NCBI GenBank assembly: GCA_947502505.1
Contig: CANNAE010000007.1
Location: forward strand, 62,001-126,000
DNA from: an uncultured Planococcus sp.
GTDB lineage: Bacteria > Bacillota > Bacilli > Bacillales_A > Planococcaceae
Direction: 5' to 3'
DNA: 64,000 nucleotides
In this document: positions 1 to 9,159 of the stretch, one piece after another
Position numbering within the stretch: the stretch's first letter is position 1
Layout of the letters: the number at the start of each line of letters is the position of its first letter
Made by a program: the position numbers and the translations under genes
The notes under the pieces: generated by a model
What the model was told of the DNA's origin: nothing
What the model saw: the letters and a program-made list of their open reading frames with translations, nothing else
The model's database searches: none

Positions 1-42
1 TTGCAGGCTTTGCTCGATGAACGCGAAGCCAAATTGCGCTAA
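1..42 (+). CDS. C-terminal end of an upstream gene (partial)
   Basis: Reading frame 1 is open from the window edge to a TAA at 40-42 and encodes a charged 13-residue tail ending in EAKLR. A ribosome binding site for the next gene begins about 10 bases later, which fits the end of a real gene in a tight operon. Too little is present to name a product. Confidence 0.45.
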   Translation: MQALLDEREAKLR

Positions 43-66
43 TTTGTTTTGAGAGGAGGATGGATG

Positions 67-588
67 ATGAAAGTGCTGTTGCCTTTTCAAGCCATGAACC
101 AATACGCTGATCAGGTGCCGCATGCCTACCGAGCTTCTGCCTGCGGGCCGGTCACTGCAGCTTCCATCCTCCGCTATCACGAAGGGCTCACGCCGGGAAT
201 CGGGCAGCTTTATCGATTGCTCGGGACAACACCGATTGGCTTGAGCGCATTCTGCTTTATCCGGCGGCTGAAGAAATGGCTAAGCCCACGCTATGAGATC
301 CAGCGGGTACGCTCAGTGGAACGGGTCAAACAAGAACTTGATGCCGGCTATCCACTCGCTGTGAAATTCGACCGTTATTTCTCTCTGCGCTGGCGGCAAG
401 AAACCACCTTCGCCTATCATTGGGTGCCGCTTATCGGCTATGAGGAAACCGAGGGCGATTTGCTGCTGTTCGTTCATGATAACGGACAAAAAAACCGCCC
501 GAGCAAGCTGCGGGCGGTGTCTTTCCAGAAAAACCGGGGTGTCTTGAGTTTTATTCGCATCTCTCCTGTGCAAAGCTCAAATGAATGA
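67..588 (+). CDS. C39-like cysteine peptidase family protein, small, function unknown
   Basis: The 173-residue product has the outline of a papain-like C39 fold. Cys26 sits in an ACGPVTAAS motif, His118 in YHWVPLIGY, and Asp138 or Asn139 in FVHDNG. There is no signal peptide or membrane segment, so it is probably cytoplasmic. The ATG at 67 lies 7 bases after GAGGAGG; the ATG at 64 is also possible. The gene follows closely on the upstream partial gene and runs into the opposite-strand exonuclease gene, with the two ends overlapping by 12 bases. The substrate is unknown. It may be a peptidase, a transglutaminase-like enzyme or an inactive relative. Confidence 0.7.
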   Translation: MKVLLPFQAMNQYADQVPHAYRASACGPVTAASILRYHEGLTPGIGQLYRLLGTTPIGLSAFCFIRRLKKWLSPRYEIQRVRSVERVKQELDAGYPLAVKFDRYFSLRWRQETTFAYHWVPLIGYEETEGDLLLFVHDNGQKNRPSKLRAVSFQKNRGVLSFIRISPVQSSNE

Positions 589-1455
589 TTTTTCCAGGAG
601 CCTTGCGAGCAGGCGGAATTCCCGTTCGTCGCAAATCTTCACCAAATCAGAAGAATATTCCGGCACTGCGATTTCTTCGAGTGCCACATCAAGCTGGAGG
701 TCATCTTTGATGACCGCCAGCTTTTTCGATAGCGCAAGCATTTCCTGATGTTCCTCGATTTTCTTTTTCTGTGCCGGCTTGAGTTCTTCGATATGAGTTA
801 ACACGCCTTCGACCGAGCCGTAGCGCTGGATCAATTGAAGCGCCGTTTTCGGCCCGATCCCTTTCACGCCCGGATACCCATCACTCGGATCGCCCATGAA
901 CGCTTTTACATCAGCGAACTGCTCCGGCAAGATGCCGTATTCTTCGCCGAATCGTGCATCGGTATAGAGATCGTAGATATGGAAGCCTTTTTTCATGAAG
1001 GCAATCTTGACTGACGGGTTCAATAATTGAAGCATGTCCTTGTCCCCCGTGATGATGGTATAATCCGCCTCATCCGGCCATTTCTTCGTAAACGAGCCGA
1101 TGAAATCATCCGCTTCGATGCCTTTTTCGCCATAGTTCTTCCAGCCGAGCAACTCGGACACTTCACGTGCCTGGTCAAATTGATGCAACATGTCTTCAGG
1201 CGGCTCTGGCCGGTTCGCCTTATAGCCGTCGAACATTTCTGTCCGGAACGTATGCGCGCCCATATCCCAGCATACGGCGATATGGGTCGGTTTCATCAAT
1301 GATTTGGCAGTCAGCACGTGGCGCGCAAACCCTTGTACGCCGTTTGTCGCGAGCCCGCTTTCTGTGCGGAAAAACTGCCCGACGCCGGCTGTGGCAAAAT
1401 ACGAACGGAACAAGACGGCCATTCCGTCGACTAGCATAATATGTGGTTTTTCCAA
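577..1455 (-). CDS. ypcP: 5'-3' exonuclease of the FEN/ExoIX family
   Basis: This 292-residue protein matches the stand-alone 5' nuclease domain related to the N-terminal domain of DNA polymerase I (B. subtilis YpcP, of similar length). Acidic metal-binding motifs are visible in order: LVDGMAVLFRSYF near the N-terminus, EADDFIGSF near residue 115, and ITGDKDMLQLL. They are followed by GDPSDGYPGVKGIGPKTA, the helix-hairpin-helix that grips DNA. The expected role is trimming RNA primers and flaps in DNA replication and repair. It is transcribed towards the C39-like gene and overlaps its stop. Confidence 0.9.
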   Translation of the reverse strand: MEKPHIMLVDGMAVLFRSYFATAGVGQFFRTESGLATNGVQGFARHVLTAKSLMKPTHIAVCWDMGAHTFRTEMFDGYKANRPEPPEDMLHQFDQAREVSELLGWKNYGEKGIEADDFIGSFTKKWPDEADYTIITGDKDMLQLLNPSVKIAFMKKGFHIYDLYTDARFGEEYGILPEQFADVKAFMGDPSDGYPGVKGIGPKTALQLIQRYGSVEGVLTHIEELKPAQKKKIEEHQEMLALSKKLAVIKDDLQLDVALEEIAVPEYSSDLVKICDEREFRLLARLLEKSFI

Positions 1456-1510
1456 AAACTATTCCTCCATTCAACACGATTTCCATTCTTCATTATACGC
1501 GACTTTCCAT

Positions 1511-1545
1511 AGAAAAAGGGTGCCGGACTTCCGGCACCCTTTTGA
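1511..1545 (-). terminator. Rho-independent terminator after the BCCT transporter gene
   Basis: A perfect hairpin (AAGGGTGCCGGA / TCCGGCACCCTT, loop of about 3) is followed by a T-run on the minus strand. It stands between the transporter gene and ypcP. Confidence 0.85.
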
Positions 1546-1550
1546 ATAGC

Positions 1551-3047
1551 TTATCGTTTGCGTTTGATCGCTTTGTATTCCAAGTTCACGGCCTTGTAGA
1601 ACGAGGCCATCATCAAGATCATGATGAACGAGAACGGGAATGCGGAGATGATCAATGCTGTTTGCAAGGACCCGAGCCCGCCTGCGAAGAGCAAGATGAC
1701 TGCAATGGTCGATTGCGCAATCCCCCACGTCAGCTTCACAGCGTTTGCTGGGTCTAGCGAGCCGTTGGAAGTTTGCATGCCGAGAACGAACGTCGCTGAG
1801 TCGGCAGATGTGATGAAGAAAGTCGAAATGAGCAACACTGCAACGATCGACAACAACATGCCAAGCGGCAATTCATTAAATACGGCGAACAAGGTCTCTT
1901 CTGTCAATAATCCAGTCAAGTCAACGCCGCTGCTTTGCACATCGATTGCCGTTGTACCAAATGCTGCGAACCAGATGAAGCTGATGAACGTCGGGATGAG
2001 CAGGACGCCAAACAGGAATTCACGGATCGTGCGGCCTTTGGATACGCGGGCGATGAAAATGCCGACAAACGGTGACCATGAAATCCACCAAGCCCAATAG
2101 AAAATGGTCCAGCCATCAATCCATGAGCGGTTTTCCCCGTCAATCGGAGCTGCACGGAAGCTCATATTGATCAAGTTTTGGAAATAGCTTCCGAGTGAAT
2201 CGGTGAACATATTGAAGATCAATAATGTCGGCCCGAGAATGATGACCATGACCAGCAATGCAACAGCCAGTACCATATTCGTATTGGACAGGTATTTGAT
2301 CCCTTTGCTGATGCCTGACCAAGAGGAAATCATGAACAATACGGTAACGACCGCGATGATGATGACTTGCGTAATCAAGCTGTCTCCTGGAATGCCGTCA
2401 AACAAGTAAGCGAGGCCGCCATTGATTTGGATCGCACCAAAGCCAAGCGTTGTTGCTACGCCGACCGCTGTCGCGAAAACAGCGATAACGTCGACAAGAA
2501 CACCCCAAGGGCCTCTCATGCGATCGCCAAACAATGGGCGCAATGTAGAGGAAATAAGTCCAGGTTCGCCTTTACGGAATTGGAAGTATGCCAGCGATAA
2601 CGCAACTACTGCGTAAATCGACCAGGCATGGATGCCCCAGTGGAAAAATGTAAACCGCATGGATTCCCGGAACGCTTCCTGAGATCCCGGCTCAGCTGTC
2701 GCCGGGTCGATCGCGAAATGCGATAGCGGCTCTGCCGCACCCCAGAATACGAGCCCGATACCCATGCCCGCTGAGAACAGCATCGCAATCCATGTCGCAA
2801 ATGAGTATTCCGGCTTGTCTGTGTCTTTCCCTAATTTGATTTGTCCCATTGGACTGACAAGGAAGTACAAGCAAAAGATAACCATTACCGAGACGATTAA
2901 TAAATAGTACCAACCGAACGAAGTAGTCAGGAATGATTCCATATTGCCGGTAACTTCCGCAAAATGTTCTGGAGCAAGTGCACCGTAACCAACTGCCAAG
3001 GCAATTAGCACAATCGCGATCCAAAACACGTTTGTTACTTTCTTCAT
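1551..3047 (-). CDS. BCCT-family glycine betaine/choline/carnitine transporter
   Basis: The 498-residue product is a 12-helix secondary transporter of the betaine-choline-carnitine family, like OpuD and BetP. The family motif region GMGIGLVFWGAAEPLSHF lies near residue 100. The tryptophan-rich substrate site WAWWISWSPFVGIFIAR lies near residue 320. The expected role is Na+-coupled uptake of betaine-type osmolytes across the membrane during osmotic stress. The start at 3047 is preceded by AGGAGGAGA at good spacing; a longer frame to 3074 lacks a ribosome binding site. Substrate choice among betaine, choline and carnitine cannot be read from the sequence. Confidence 0.9.
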   Translation of the reverse strand: MKKVTNVFWIAIVLIALAVGYGALAPEHFAEVTGNMESFLTTSFGWYYLLIVSVMVIFCLYFLVSPMGQIKLGKDTDKPEYSFATWIAMLFSAGMGIGLVFWGAAEPLSHFAIDPATAEPGSQEAFRESMRFTFFHWGIHAWSIYAVVALSLAYFQFRKGEPGLISSTLRPLFGDRMRGPWGVLVDVIAVFATAVGVATTLGFGAIQINGGLAYLFDGIPGDSLITQVIIIAVVTVLFMISSWSGISKGIKYLSNTNMVLAVALLVMVIILGPTLLIFNMFTDSLGSYFQNLINMSFRAAPIDGENRSWIDGWTIFYWAWWISWSPFVGIFIARVSKGRTIREFLFGVLLIPTFISFIWFAAFGTTAIDVQSSGVDLTGLLTEETLFAVFNELPLGMLLSIVAVLLISTFFITSADSATFVLGMQTSNGSLDPANAVKLTWGIAQSTIAVILLFAGGLGSLQTALIISAFPFSFIMILMMASFYKAVNLEYKAIKRKR

Positions 3048-3437
3048 ATAGTCTCCTCCTTTTAATTTCTTCACAAGATATAACGCTACGGAACATTGGC
3101 GCGCTTGTCAACTGTCTGAATTATGTATCAACTAAAGTGCTTAGCTTCAATATCAAATACCCGCTAATGTATGCCGCGAAACAATGGAAATTAAGACCAA
3201 TTGCCCAGGCAAAACTAGCCGATATCCAGCAAAAAAAGATTACTAGGCTTTTTGGAAACAATTTATTGTCATTTTCTGATGACTGCGCCTTCCCTATTCA
3301 CCACCATGCCCGGCATCATTTTCTCGTTAAATGATTTTCAGTTGTTTAAATGACCCCTCAATGGGGGTAAAGAAACAAGATGTCTTTATTTCAGGACATT
3401 TTAGCCAACACTAAAACAGAACTGGAGCTGAATAGAT
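3048..3437. other. Divergent intergenic region between transporter and dehydrogenase genes
   Basis: About 390 bases, AT-richer than the neighbouring genes. It carries the transporter ribosome binding site at the left and a sigma-B type promoter at the right. TTGACA-like hexamers occur on the minus strand near 3107-3112, but no -10 at ideal spacing was found, so the transporter promoter is uncertain. An open frame through the middle lacks a ribosome binding site and was not accepted as a gene. Confidence 0.6.
3344..3370 (+). promoter_or_regulatory. Sigma-B type promoter
   Basis: GTTTAA at 3344-3349 and GGGTAA at 3365-3370, 15 bases apart, match the general-stress sigma-B consensus (GTTTAA, 12-15 bases, GGGWAW). 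It lies about 70 bases before the short-chain dehydrogenase gene. No good sigma-A pair is seen here. Confidence 0.7.
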
Positions 3438-4178
3438 ATGACACAGAAAAATACTGCAATCATCACCGGTGCAAGCAGTGGTATCGGTCAAGCTACTGCA
3501 AAGGAACTGGCAGCAAAAGGCTATCACGTCCTCCTCGCTGCACGGCGCGAAGAACGCCTTGTGGAACTGAAGAAAGAAATTGAAGCTGAAGGCGGGAAAG
3601 CCGATTACCGGGTGACCGATGTGACTTCAGCGGAAGAAATGAAAGCCTTGGCCAAAGCCGCTGTTGAGCAGACTGGGAAGATTGACATCCTCGTCAATAA
3701 CGCCGGATTGATGCCTTTATCGTATATGAATAAACTGAAACTCGATGAATGGGACCAAATGGTCGACGTCAACATTAAAGGGGTCCTTTACGGAATCGCA
3801 GCTGTGCTCCCTATTATGGAAGAACAAAAATCAGGTCATATCCTGAACGTCTCTTCTGTTGCGGGCCATCAAGTCATGAAAGGCAGCGCAGTATACAGCG
3901 GAACGAAATATGCGGTCCGTGCCATTTCAGACGGTTTGCGCCAGGAAATCGACCCATCGCATGAAATCCGCGTGACCATCGTATCGCCGGGTGCGGTCGC
4001 AACCGAATTGACGAACACCATCACTGATGATGACGTGCTCGACAGCTTCAAGAGCATGTCCGAATCCATGGAACCGCTGCAAGCAGAAGATATCGCAAAC
4101 GCCATCGGCTATGCTGTAGAACAGCCATCACATGTCGATGTTAACGAAATCCTGATCCGCCCAAGACAACAGCCTTAA
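3438..4178 (+). CDS. SDR-family NAD(P)-dependent oxidoreductase
   Basis: This 246-residue protein is a classical short-chain dehydrogenase. The nucleotide-binding TGASSGIG is at residues 10-17, NNAG at 87-90, the catalytic Ser near 140, and Tyr153-x3-Lys157. The double Arg at 36-37 after the second strand favours NADP(H). The substrate is unknown; relatives reduce small carbonyls or oxidise hydroxy-amino acids. A GGAG lies 10 bases before the ATG. It is followed 20 bases later by an aldehyde dehydrogenase gene, so the pair is probably one stress-induced operon for handling reactive alcohols and aldehydes. Confidence 0.9.
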   Translation: MTQKNTAIITGASSGIGQATAKELAAKGYHVLLAARREERLVELKKEIEAEGGKADYRVTDVTSAEEMKALAKAAVEQTGKIDILVNNAGLMPLSYMNKLKLDEWDQMVDVNIKGVLYGIAAVLPIMEEQKSGHILNVSSVAGHQVMKGSAVYSGTKYAVRAISDGLRQEIDPSHEIRVTIVSPGAVATELTNTITDDDVLDSFKSMSESMEPLQAEDIANAIGYAVEQPSHVDVNEILIRPRQQP

Positions 4179-4198
4179 AAAGAATGGAGACGATTTAA

Positions 4199-5671
4199 AT
4201 GAACACCGATTTTTCTAAGATTTATATAGATGGTGAATGGACAACAGGGTCCAGCGACAGCCAAATGAAAAACACCAACCCGTTCACCGGCGAAGAGCTG
4301 GTGACGACAAAAGCAGCCGATAAGAACGATTTGGACGCCGCCTACAAAGCGGCAGAAACCGCCCAGCTCGAATGGGCAAAAGAATTGCCGCAAGCGAAAC
4401 AGGCGGTGATGGAAAAAGCCATCGAAGTCATGAAGGAAAACAAAGAATTGATCATCGAATGGCTTATCAAGGAAGCCGGCAGCACAAAAATTAAAGCGAC
4501 CGTGGAATTCGGCGCTTCGATGAACATTTTAAAAGAAGCGGCAACTTTCCCATTCCGCATGGAAGGTAAAATCATGCCTTCCCAGCAGCCGGGTAAAGAA
4601 AACCGCGTCTACCGCAACCCGCTCGGCGTCATCGGCATCATCAGCCCTTGGAACTTCCCGTTCCACTTGGCGATCCGTTCTATCGCGCCAGCACTTGCCA
4701 CTGGCAATGCCGTCGTCATCAAGCCGGCAACCGATACGCCTGTCACTGGCGGGCTCCTGTTCGCGAGCTTATTCGAAGCAGCCGGCTTGCCTAAAGGATT
4801 GCTCAATGTTGTCGTTGGACGCGGTTCTGAAATCGGCGATGACATCGTTACCCACCCGACACCGCGTTTGATTTCGTTCACAGGTTCGACGCCTGTCGGC
4901 AAACATATCGGCGAACTCGCGGGCGGCGCATTAAAGAAAACCGCTTTGGAACTCGGCGGCAATAATAATTTCATCGTGCTCGGCGATGCCGATATCGACC
5001 AGGCCGTAGACTCTGCCCTATTCGGCAAATTCTATCACCAAGGCCAGATCTGTATGTCGATCAACCGCATCTTCGTCCATAAAGATATCTACGATGAATT
5101 TGCCGAACAGTTTATTGAACGCGCCGGCAACTTGAAATACGGCAATCCAGCTGGAGAGGATACGCAAGTCGGGCCGCTCATCAACCGCGACCAAGTCGAC
5201 CGTATCCTAAAAGATATCGACGCTACCGTCGAGCAAGGCGCGAAAATCCGCCTCGGCGGCAAAGCAGACGGCAATGTCCTCCAGCCGACGGTCTTGACCG
5301 GCGTTACGAACGACATGCCGCTTGCAGAAAACGAAATCTTTGGCCCTGTCGCGATCCTCATCCCATTCGAAAGCGACGAGGAAGTCATCGAACAGGCCAA
5401 TAAATACCCGTTCGGTTTGAGCGGTGCTGTACATTCAGCGAATATCGAACACGGCACGAACATCGCCCACCAAATCGAGACAGGCATGATTCACGTCAAC
5501 GACCAATCGGTCAATGACGAAGCGCATATGCCATTCGGCGGTGAAAAAGACTCTGGACTCGGCCGCTTTAACGGCGAATGGGTGCTAGAGGAATTCACTA
5601 CCTTGAAATGGCTGTCCGTGCAACATCAGCGCAGACAGTACGGGGCATTTGTGGATAACACAAAGAAATAA
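4199..5671 (+). CDS. Aldehyde dehydrogenase (NAD(P)+ dependent)
   Basis: The 490-residue product has every landmark of the aldehyde dehydrogenase superfamily. Asn152 is in SPWNFP, FTGST is at 227-231, the general base Glu251 is in LELGG, and the nucleophile Cys285 is in GQICMS. It resembles B. subtilis AldY/YfmT-type aromatic or aliphatic aldehyde dehydrogenases. It is the second gene of the sigma-B-linked pair and ends at a strong terminator. The natural aldehyde cannot be told from sequence. Confidence 0.9.
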   Translation: MNTDFSKIYIDGEWTTGSSDSQMKNTNPFTGEELVTTKAADKNDLDAAYKAAETAQLEWAKELPQAKQAVMEKAIEVMKENKELIIEWLIKEAGSTKIKATVEFGASMNILKEAATFPFRMEGKIMPSQQPGKENRVYRNPLGVIGIISPWNFPFHLAIRSIAPALATGNAVVIKPATDTPVTGGLLFASLFEAAGLPKGLLNVVVGRGSEIGDDIVTHPTPRLISFTGSTPVGKHIGELAGGALKKTALELGGNNNFIVLGDADIDQAVDSALFGKFYHQGQICMSINRIFVHKDIYDEFAEQFIERAGNLKYGNPAGEDTQVGPLINRDQVDRILKDIDATVEQGAKIRLGGKADGNVLQPTVLTGVTNDMPLAENEIFGPVAILIPFESDEEVIEQANKYPFGLSGAVHSANIEHGTNIAHQIETGMIHVNDQSVNDEAHMPFGGEKDSGLGRFNGEWVLEEFTTLKWLSVQHQRRQYGAFVDNTKK

Positions 5672-5679
5672 TACGCGAA

Positions 5680-5716
5680 ACCGGCAGCTCCTTTAGTGGG
5701 AGCTGCCGGTTTTTTA
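5680..5716 (+). terminator. Rho-independent terminator after the aldehyde dehydrogenase gene
   Basis: The stem ACCGGCAGCTCC / GGGAGCTGCCGGT is followed by six or more Ts on the plus strand. Confidence 0.9.
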
Positions 5717-5805
5717 AATTTGATAATAATTATATTAAGATAGAGTTAAGATGAATACATCTCATCTACTCAGCATAAGTGATAGTTCACATATATACTT
5801 TTCAC

Positions 5806-5846
5806 AAAAGAAAAACGCCAACATCCTTTTAAAGGATGTTGGCGTT
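5806..5846 (-). terminator. Terminator of the tmRNA gene
   Basis: A 17-bp stem (AACGCCAACATCC arm and its complement) is followed on the minus strand by a T-rich tail. It sits just past the 3' end of ssrA. Confidence 0.85.
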
Positions 5847-5868
5847 TCGTATACTCCATAAAATTCTA

Positions 5869-6220
5869 TGGAGACGGCGGGAGTCGAACCCGCGTCCAGA
5901 GACTCCGTTACTTGAGCATCTACGCGTGTAGCTTATCTATTGGAGTTTCGCCGCTCAATCTGCCGACAAGCAGGCGTCATGAGGGCTAGTTCGAGAATCT
6001 CTTACAGTCAGCTCAAACGGCACTGACTGCCGTATCCCACTAAAAGTGAGCTCTATGCAGCCACATGGGCGATGGTTACATAAAGCAGATCCGAGCTTAC
6101 GCTGCGAATGCTAGGTTGTTGTTAGTTTTGCCAGTTGTTATAAGTTACGTTGATGACGGAGCCGATCCTCCGACGCGCAACCCAAGCTCGAACCATCCCT
6201 GTCGAATCCGTAACGTCCCC
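5869..6220 (-). ncRNA. ssrA: Transfer-messenger RNA (tmRNA)
   Basis: Read on the minus strand, it starts GGGGACGUUACGGAUUCGAC and ends with the T-arm GGGUUCGACUCCCGC and CCGUCUCCA, so the ends pair as the alanyl acceptor stem. The resume codon GGC is at 6130-6132 and the tag frame ends with TAA at 6097-6099, adding GKTNNNLAFAA after the charged alanine. The 3' CCA is not encoded and must be added after processing. tmRNA rescues stalled ribosomes with SmpB, whose gene lies immediately upstream on the same strand. The tag ends in AA, as expected for a ClpXP degradation signal. Confidence 0.97.
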
Positions 6221-6268
6221 TCATTAAAAGAGAACACGGAAGTGGTTTAGCTTCGGTGTACTGTTACC

Positions 6269-6297
6269 AGTATAGGACAAAACAGGTCAGAGTTCAA
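6269..6297 (-). promoter_or_regulatory. Sigma-A promoter for ssrA
   Basis: On the minus strand TTGAAC (6292-6297) and TATACT (6269-6274) are separated by 17 bases. Transcription would start about 40 bases before the mature tmRNA 5' end, leaving a leader for RNase P to remove. It lies just past the smpB stop, so ssrA can be transcribed independently. Confidence 0.8.
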
Positions 6298-6299
6298 GC

Positions 6300-6764
6300 T
6301 TAACGGCTTCTTTCTTTGAGCGCGCGGTCGATTGCCCGCTTCGCGTCTTTCTTCTTCAAGTCTTCGCGCTTGTCGTATTTTTTCTTCCCTTTACCGACGC
6401 CGAGCAGCACTTTGGCGTAGCCGTCCTTCAAATACATCTTGAGCGGGACGATCGCCGCGCCTTCGACTTTCGACTTGCCGACAAGTTCGTTGATCTGCTT
6501 TTTGTGGAGCAAGAGCTTACGGGAGCGCAGCGGGTCGTGGTTGAACTGGTTGCCTTGCTCATAAGGCGAGATGTGCATATTGGAAATCCACGCTTCGCCG
6601 CCTCTAATGCGCACGAATGCATCCTTGATCTGCACTTTGCCGTTCCGGGCGGATTTGATCTCCGTCCCGAGCAGCACAATCCCTGCCTCGATCGTTTCTT
6701 CAATCGCGAAATCAAATCCCGCTTTTTTATTCTGGGCAATTACTTTGCCTTCTCCTTTGGCCAT
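6300..6764 (-). CDS. smpB: SsrA-binding protein SmpB
   Basis: The 154-residue product has the SmpB barrel beginning [25 protein letters not shown], the [19 protein letters not shown] core, and the lysine-rich C-terminal tail that becomes helical in the ribosomal A site. It binds the tRNA-like part of tmRNA and brings it to stalled ribosomes. It is directly followed by ssrA and preceded by rnr, the nuclease that works in the same rescue pathway. Confidence 0.97.
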   Translation of the reverse strand: MAKGEGKVIAQNKKAGFDFAIEETIEAGIVLLGTEIKSARNGKVQIKDAFVRIRGGEAWISNMHISPYEQGNQFNHDPLRSRKLLLHKKQINELVGKSKVEGAAIVPLKMYLKDGYAKVLLGVGKGKKKYDKREDLKKKDAKRAIDRALKERSR

Positions 6765-6787
6765 ATCTATTCACCTCAAACTGTTGG

Positions 6788-6814
6788 AAAAAGCGGCACG
6801 CGGCCGCTTTTTTA
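6788..6814 (-). terminator. Hairpin terminator between rnr and smpB
   Basis: An 8-bp stem (AAAGCGGC / GCCGCTTT, 5-base loop) overlaps the rnr stop codon and is followed on the minus strand by TTTTTCC. It is probably a partial terminator inside the rnr-smpB unit. Confidence 0.55.
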
Positions 6815-9133
6815 TTTCTTCTTGCGGCGCTGCTGTTGTTTCGCAGCCCCTTCATAAAACTTTTTCTTGTCATTCTTCGGCTTGCGTTTATCGCTGCCCT
6901 GCCCGCGCTTCTTGCCGTCTGTTGGCTTGTCGCCGCCTCGGCCGCTGCGAATCACTTTTGGGGTTTCCTTGCGCGAGCTGCGTCGCGTATTTTGGGTCAT
7001 GCCGACAATTTCGAAATCGATTGACGATTCCTCGGGTTTGACACCGATGACGCGTACTTTGACTTCATCACCGATGCGGAACTGGCGCTTGGTCCGTTCG
7101 CCGATCATGATCATCTGACGGTCATCAAACTGATAATAATCATCTGTCAAATTGGACACGTGGACCAATCCTTCGATGGTATTCGGCAGCTCGATAAACA
7201 TGCCGAAGTTCGTGACAGATGACACGATGCCGTCGAATTCTTCCCCGACTTTATCTGCCATATACTGTGTTTTCTTCAGTGCATCCGTATCGCGCTCCGC
7301 TTCAACTGCCCGTCTCTCACGGTCAGATGTGTGAGTTGCAATATCATCCATTTCCGCTTCCCAATGGCGAATGGTCTTTTTCGACAAGTCTTTTTCGATT
7401 AAATATGTGCGAATCAGACGATGGATGATCAAATCTGGATAGCGGCGGATCGGTGACGTGAAATGCGTATAGAATTCCGTCGACAAGCCGAAATGGCCGA
7501 GGCTGTTTGAAGAATATTTCGCCTGCTGCATCGAGCGCAACATCATCGTCGAAACAACTGGCTCTTCAGGCTTGCCTGCAATAGATTCGATGATTTCCTG
7601 CAAAGCTTTCGGAGAAACTTCATCCCCGGAGCCTTTCACGGTAATACCGAAATTCGTAATGAATTCGAAAAAGCGCTGCAATTTTTCCGTTTTCGGCTCT
7701 TCGTGAATACGGTATAGGGACGGCACATCCATGCGATGGAAATGTTCTGCGACAGTTTCGTTCGCTGCGAGCATGAATTCTTCGATCAAACGCTCAGCAA
7801 CTGTGCGCTCACGGACAACGATATCAATCGGGTAACCTTCATCGTCGACAATTACTTTGGACTCTTTAAAGTCAAAATCAATCGCTCCGCGTGTCATCCG
7901 GCGCTGATGCAAAACAGCTGAAAGTTCTTTCATCAATTCGAACATTGGCACCAGTTCAGCGTATTGTTCTTTTAGTTCCTGATTGTCTTTTTCAAGAATT
8001 TCATAAACATCTGTATAAGTCATGCGTGCCGACGTGTTGATGACGCTCTGGAAAATATCGTGCGACAGCACTTCCCCTTTATTGTTGAAAATCATTTCAC
8101 AAGACAAGGTCAAGCGGTCGACTTGCGGATTCAGTGAACAGATACCGTTCGACAAGCGGTGCGGAATCATCGGGATGACGCGGTCCGTCAAGTAAATACT
8201 AGTCGCCCGGTCGTAAGCTTCACGGTCGATAGCAGAACCTTCCGTCACGTAATGGCTGACGTCTGCAATATGGACCCCCAGTTTGTATGTGCCATCATCA
8301 AACTTCTTGACTTGAATGGCATCATCCAAATCTTTCGCATCCGCCCCGTCGATCGTCACAATTTGCTCATCGCGCAAATCGCGGCGGTCGTTCAGGTCTT
8401 CAGGGTCGATTTGATCCGGCACTGCATTTGCCTGGTCCAGCACATCTTGCGGGAATTCCACTTCGATGCCGTATTTATGGATAATCGATAAAATATCGAC
8501 GCCTGGGTCGTTTTTATGCCCGAGCACTTGAGTGACCATGCCCGTTGCGGACAAACGCCCTTCCGGCCAGCCGGTGATTTCAACAACCACTTTATGGCCA
8601 TCGACAGCACCGAGTGTATCGCCTTTTGCGATAAAGATATCCATGTTCATTTTTTTGTCATCCGTGACGACAAAGCCGAAGCCTTTGTTCGCCTGGAACG
8701 TGCCGACAACTTTCGTTGTGCCCCGTTCTAGGATGCGGATGACGGATCCTTCACGGCGGTCCCCGGATGACCCTTCAGAAACACGGATCATGACCGTATC
8801 GCCGTTTACCGCACTGTTTACTTCATTTGGCGGGATAAAGACGTCGTCGAGCCCTGCTTCTTCAGGCGCAAAAAAGCCGAAGCCTTTGGCGTGGCCGATA
8901 AATTTGCCGCGCATCAAGTTCATGCGGTCCGGAACGCCATAGCGATTCGAGCGCGAGCGCACCAATTCGCCTTTTTCCTCGAGCTTGACGAGTGTCTTCA
9001 CCAATTCCTTAAATTCGTCGGCGTCTTCAAAGCCGAACTGTTCTTCTATTTCTGTAACGGTTAAAGGCTTGTATGCTTCTTCGCGCATAAAGGCCAATAA
9101 ACGCTGGTCCAATGACTGTTCATTCTTGCCCAA
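6812..9133 (-). CDS. rnr: Ribonuclease R
   Basis: This is a 3'-5' exoribonuclease of the RNB (RNase II) family, about 773 residues from a TTG start at 9133. That start is 8 bases after AGGAGG; a GTG at 9163 lies before the ribosome binding site and is less likely. The order is: N-terminal winged helix ([10 protein letters not shown]), cold-shock/OB domains, RNB catalytic core with [14 protein letters not shown] and the [16 protein letters not shown] signature, S1 domain, then a long Lys/Arg-rich tail. RNase R degrades structured RNA and faulty mRNAs freed by trans-translation, fitting its place before smpB and ssrA. Confidence 0.96.
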   Translation of the reverse strand: MGKNEQSLDQRLLAFMREEAYKPLTVTEIEEQFGFEDADEFKELVKTLVKLEEKGELVRSRSNRYGVPDRMNLMRGKFIGHAKGFGFFAPEEAGLDDVFIPPNEVNSAVNGDTVMIRVSEGSSGDRREGSVIRILERGTTKVVGTFQANKGFGFVVTDDKKMNMDIFIAKGDTLGAVDGHKVVVEITGWPEGRLSATGMVTQVLGHKNDPGVDILSIIHKYGIEVEFPQDVLDQANAVPDQIDPEDLNDRRDLRDEQIVTIDGADAKDLDDAIQVKKFDDGTYKLGVHIADVSHYVTEGSAIDREAYDRATSIYLTDRVIPMIPHRLSNGICSLNPQVDRLTLSCEMIFNNKGEVLSHDIFQSVINTSARMTYTDVYEILEKDNQELKEQYAELVPMFELMKELSAVLHQRRMTRGAIDFDFKESKVIVDDEGYPIDIVVRERTVAERLIEEFMLAANETVAEHFHRMDVPSLYRIHEEPKTEKLQRFFEFITNFGITVKGSGDEVSPKALQEIIESIAGKPEEPVVSTMMLRSMQQAKYSSNSLGHFGLSTEFYTHFTSPIRRYPDLIIHRLIRTYLIEKDLSKKTIRHWEAEMDDIATHTSDRERRAVEAERDTDALKKTQYMADKVGEEFDGIVSSVTNFGMFIELPNTIEGLVHVSNLTDDYYQFDDRQMIMIGERTKRQFRIGDEVKVRVIGVKPEESSIDFEIVGMTQNTRRSSRKETPKVIRSGRGGDKPTDGKKRGQGSDKRKPKNDKKKFYEGAAKQQQRRKKK

Positions 9134-9159
9134 TCCTAACTCCTCCTTTTGAGACCGTC

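Noticed and set aside
2978..3334. Possible small gene in the gap before the SDR gene
   Set aside because: It begins inside the transporter gene on the other strand, has no ribosome binding site and no known motif.
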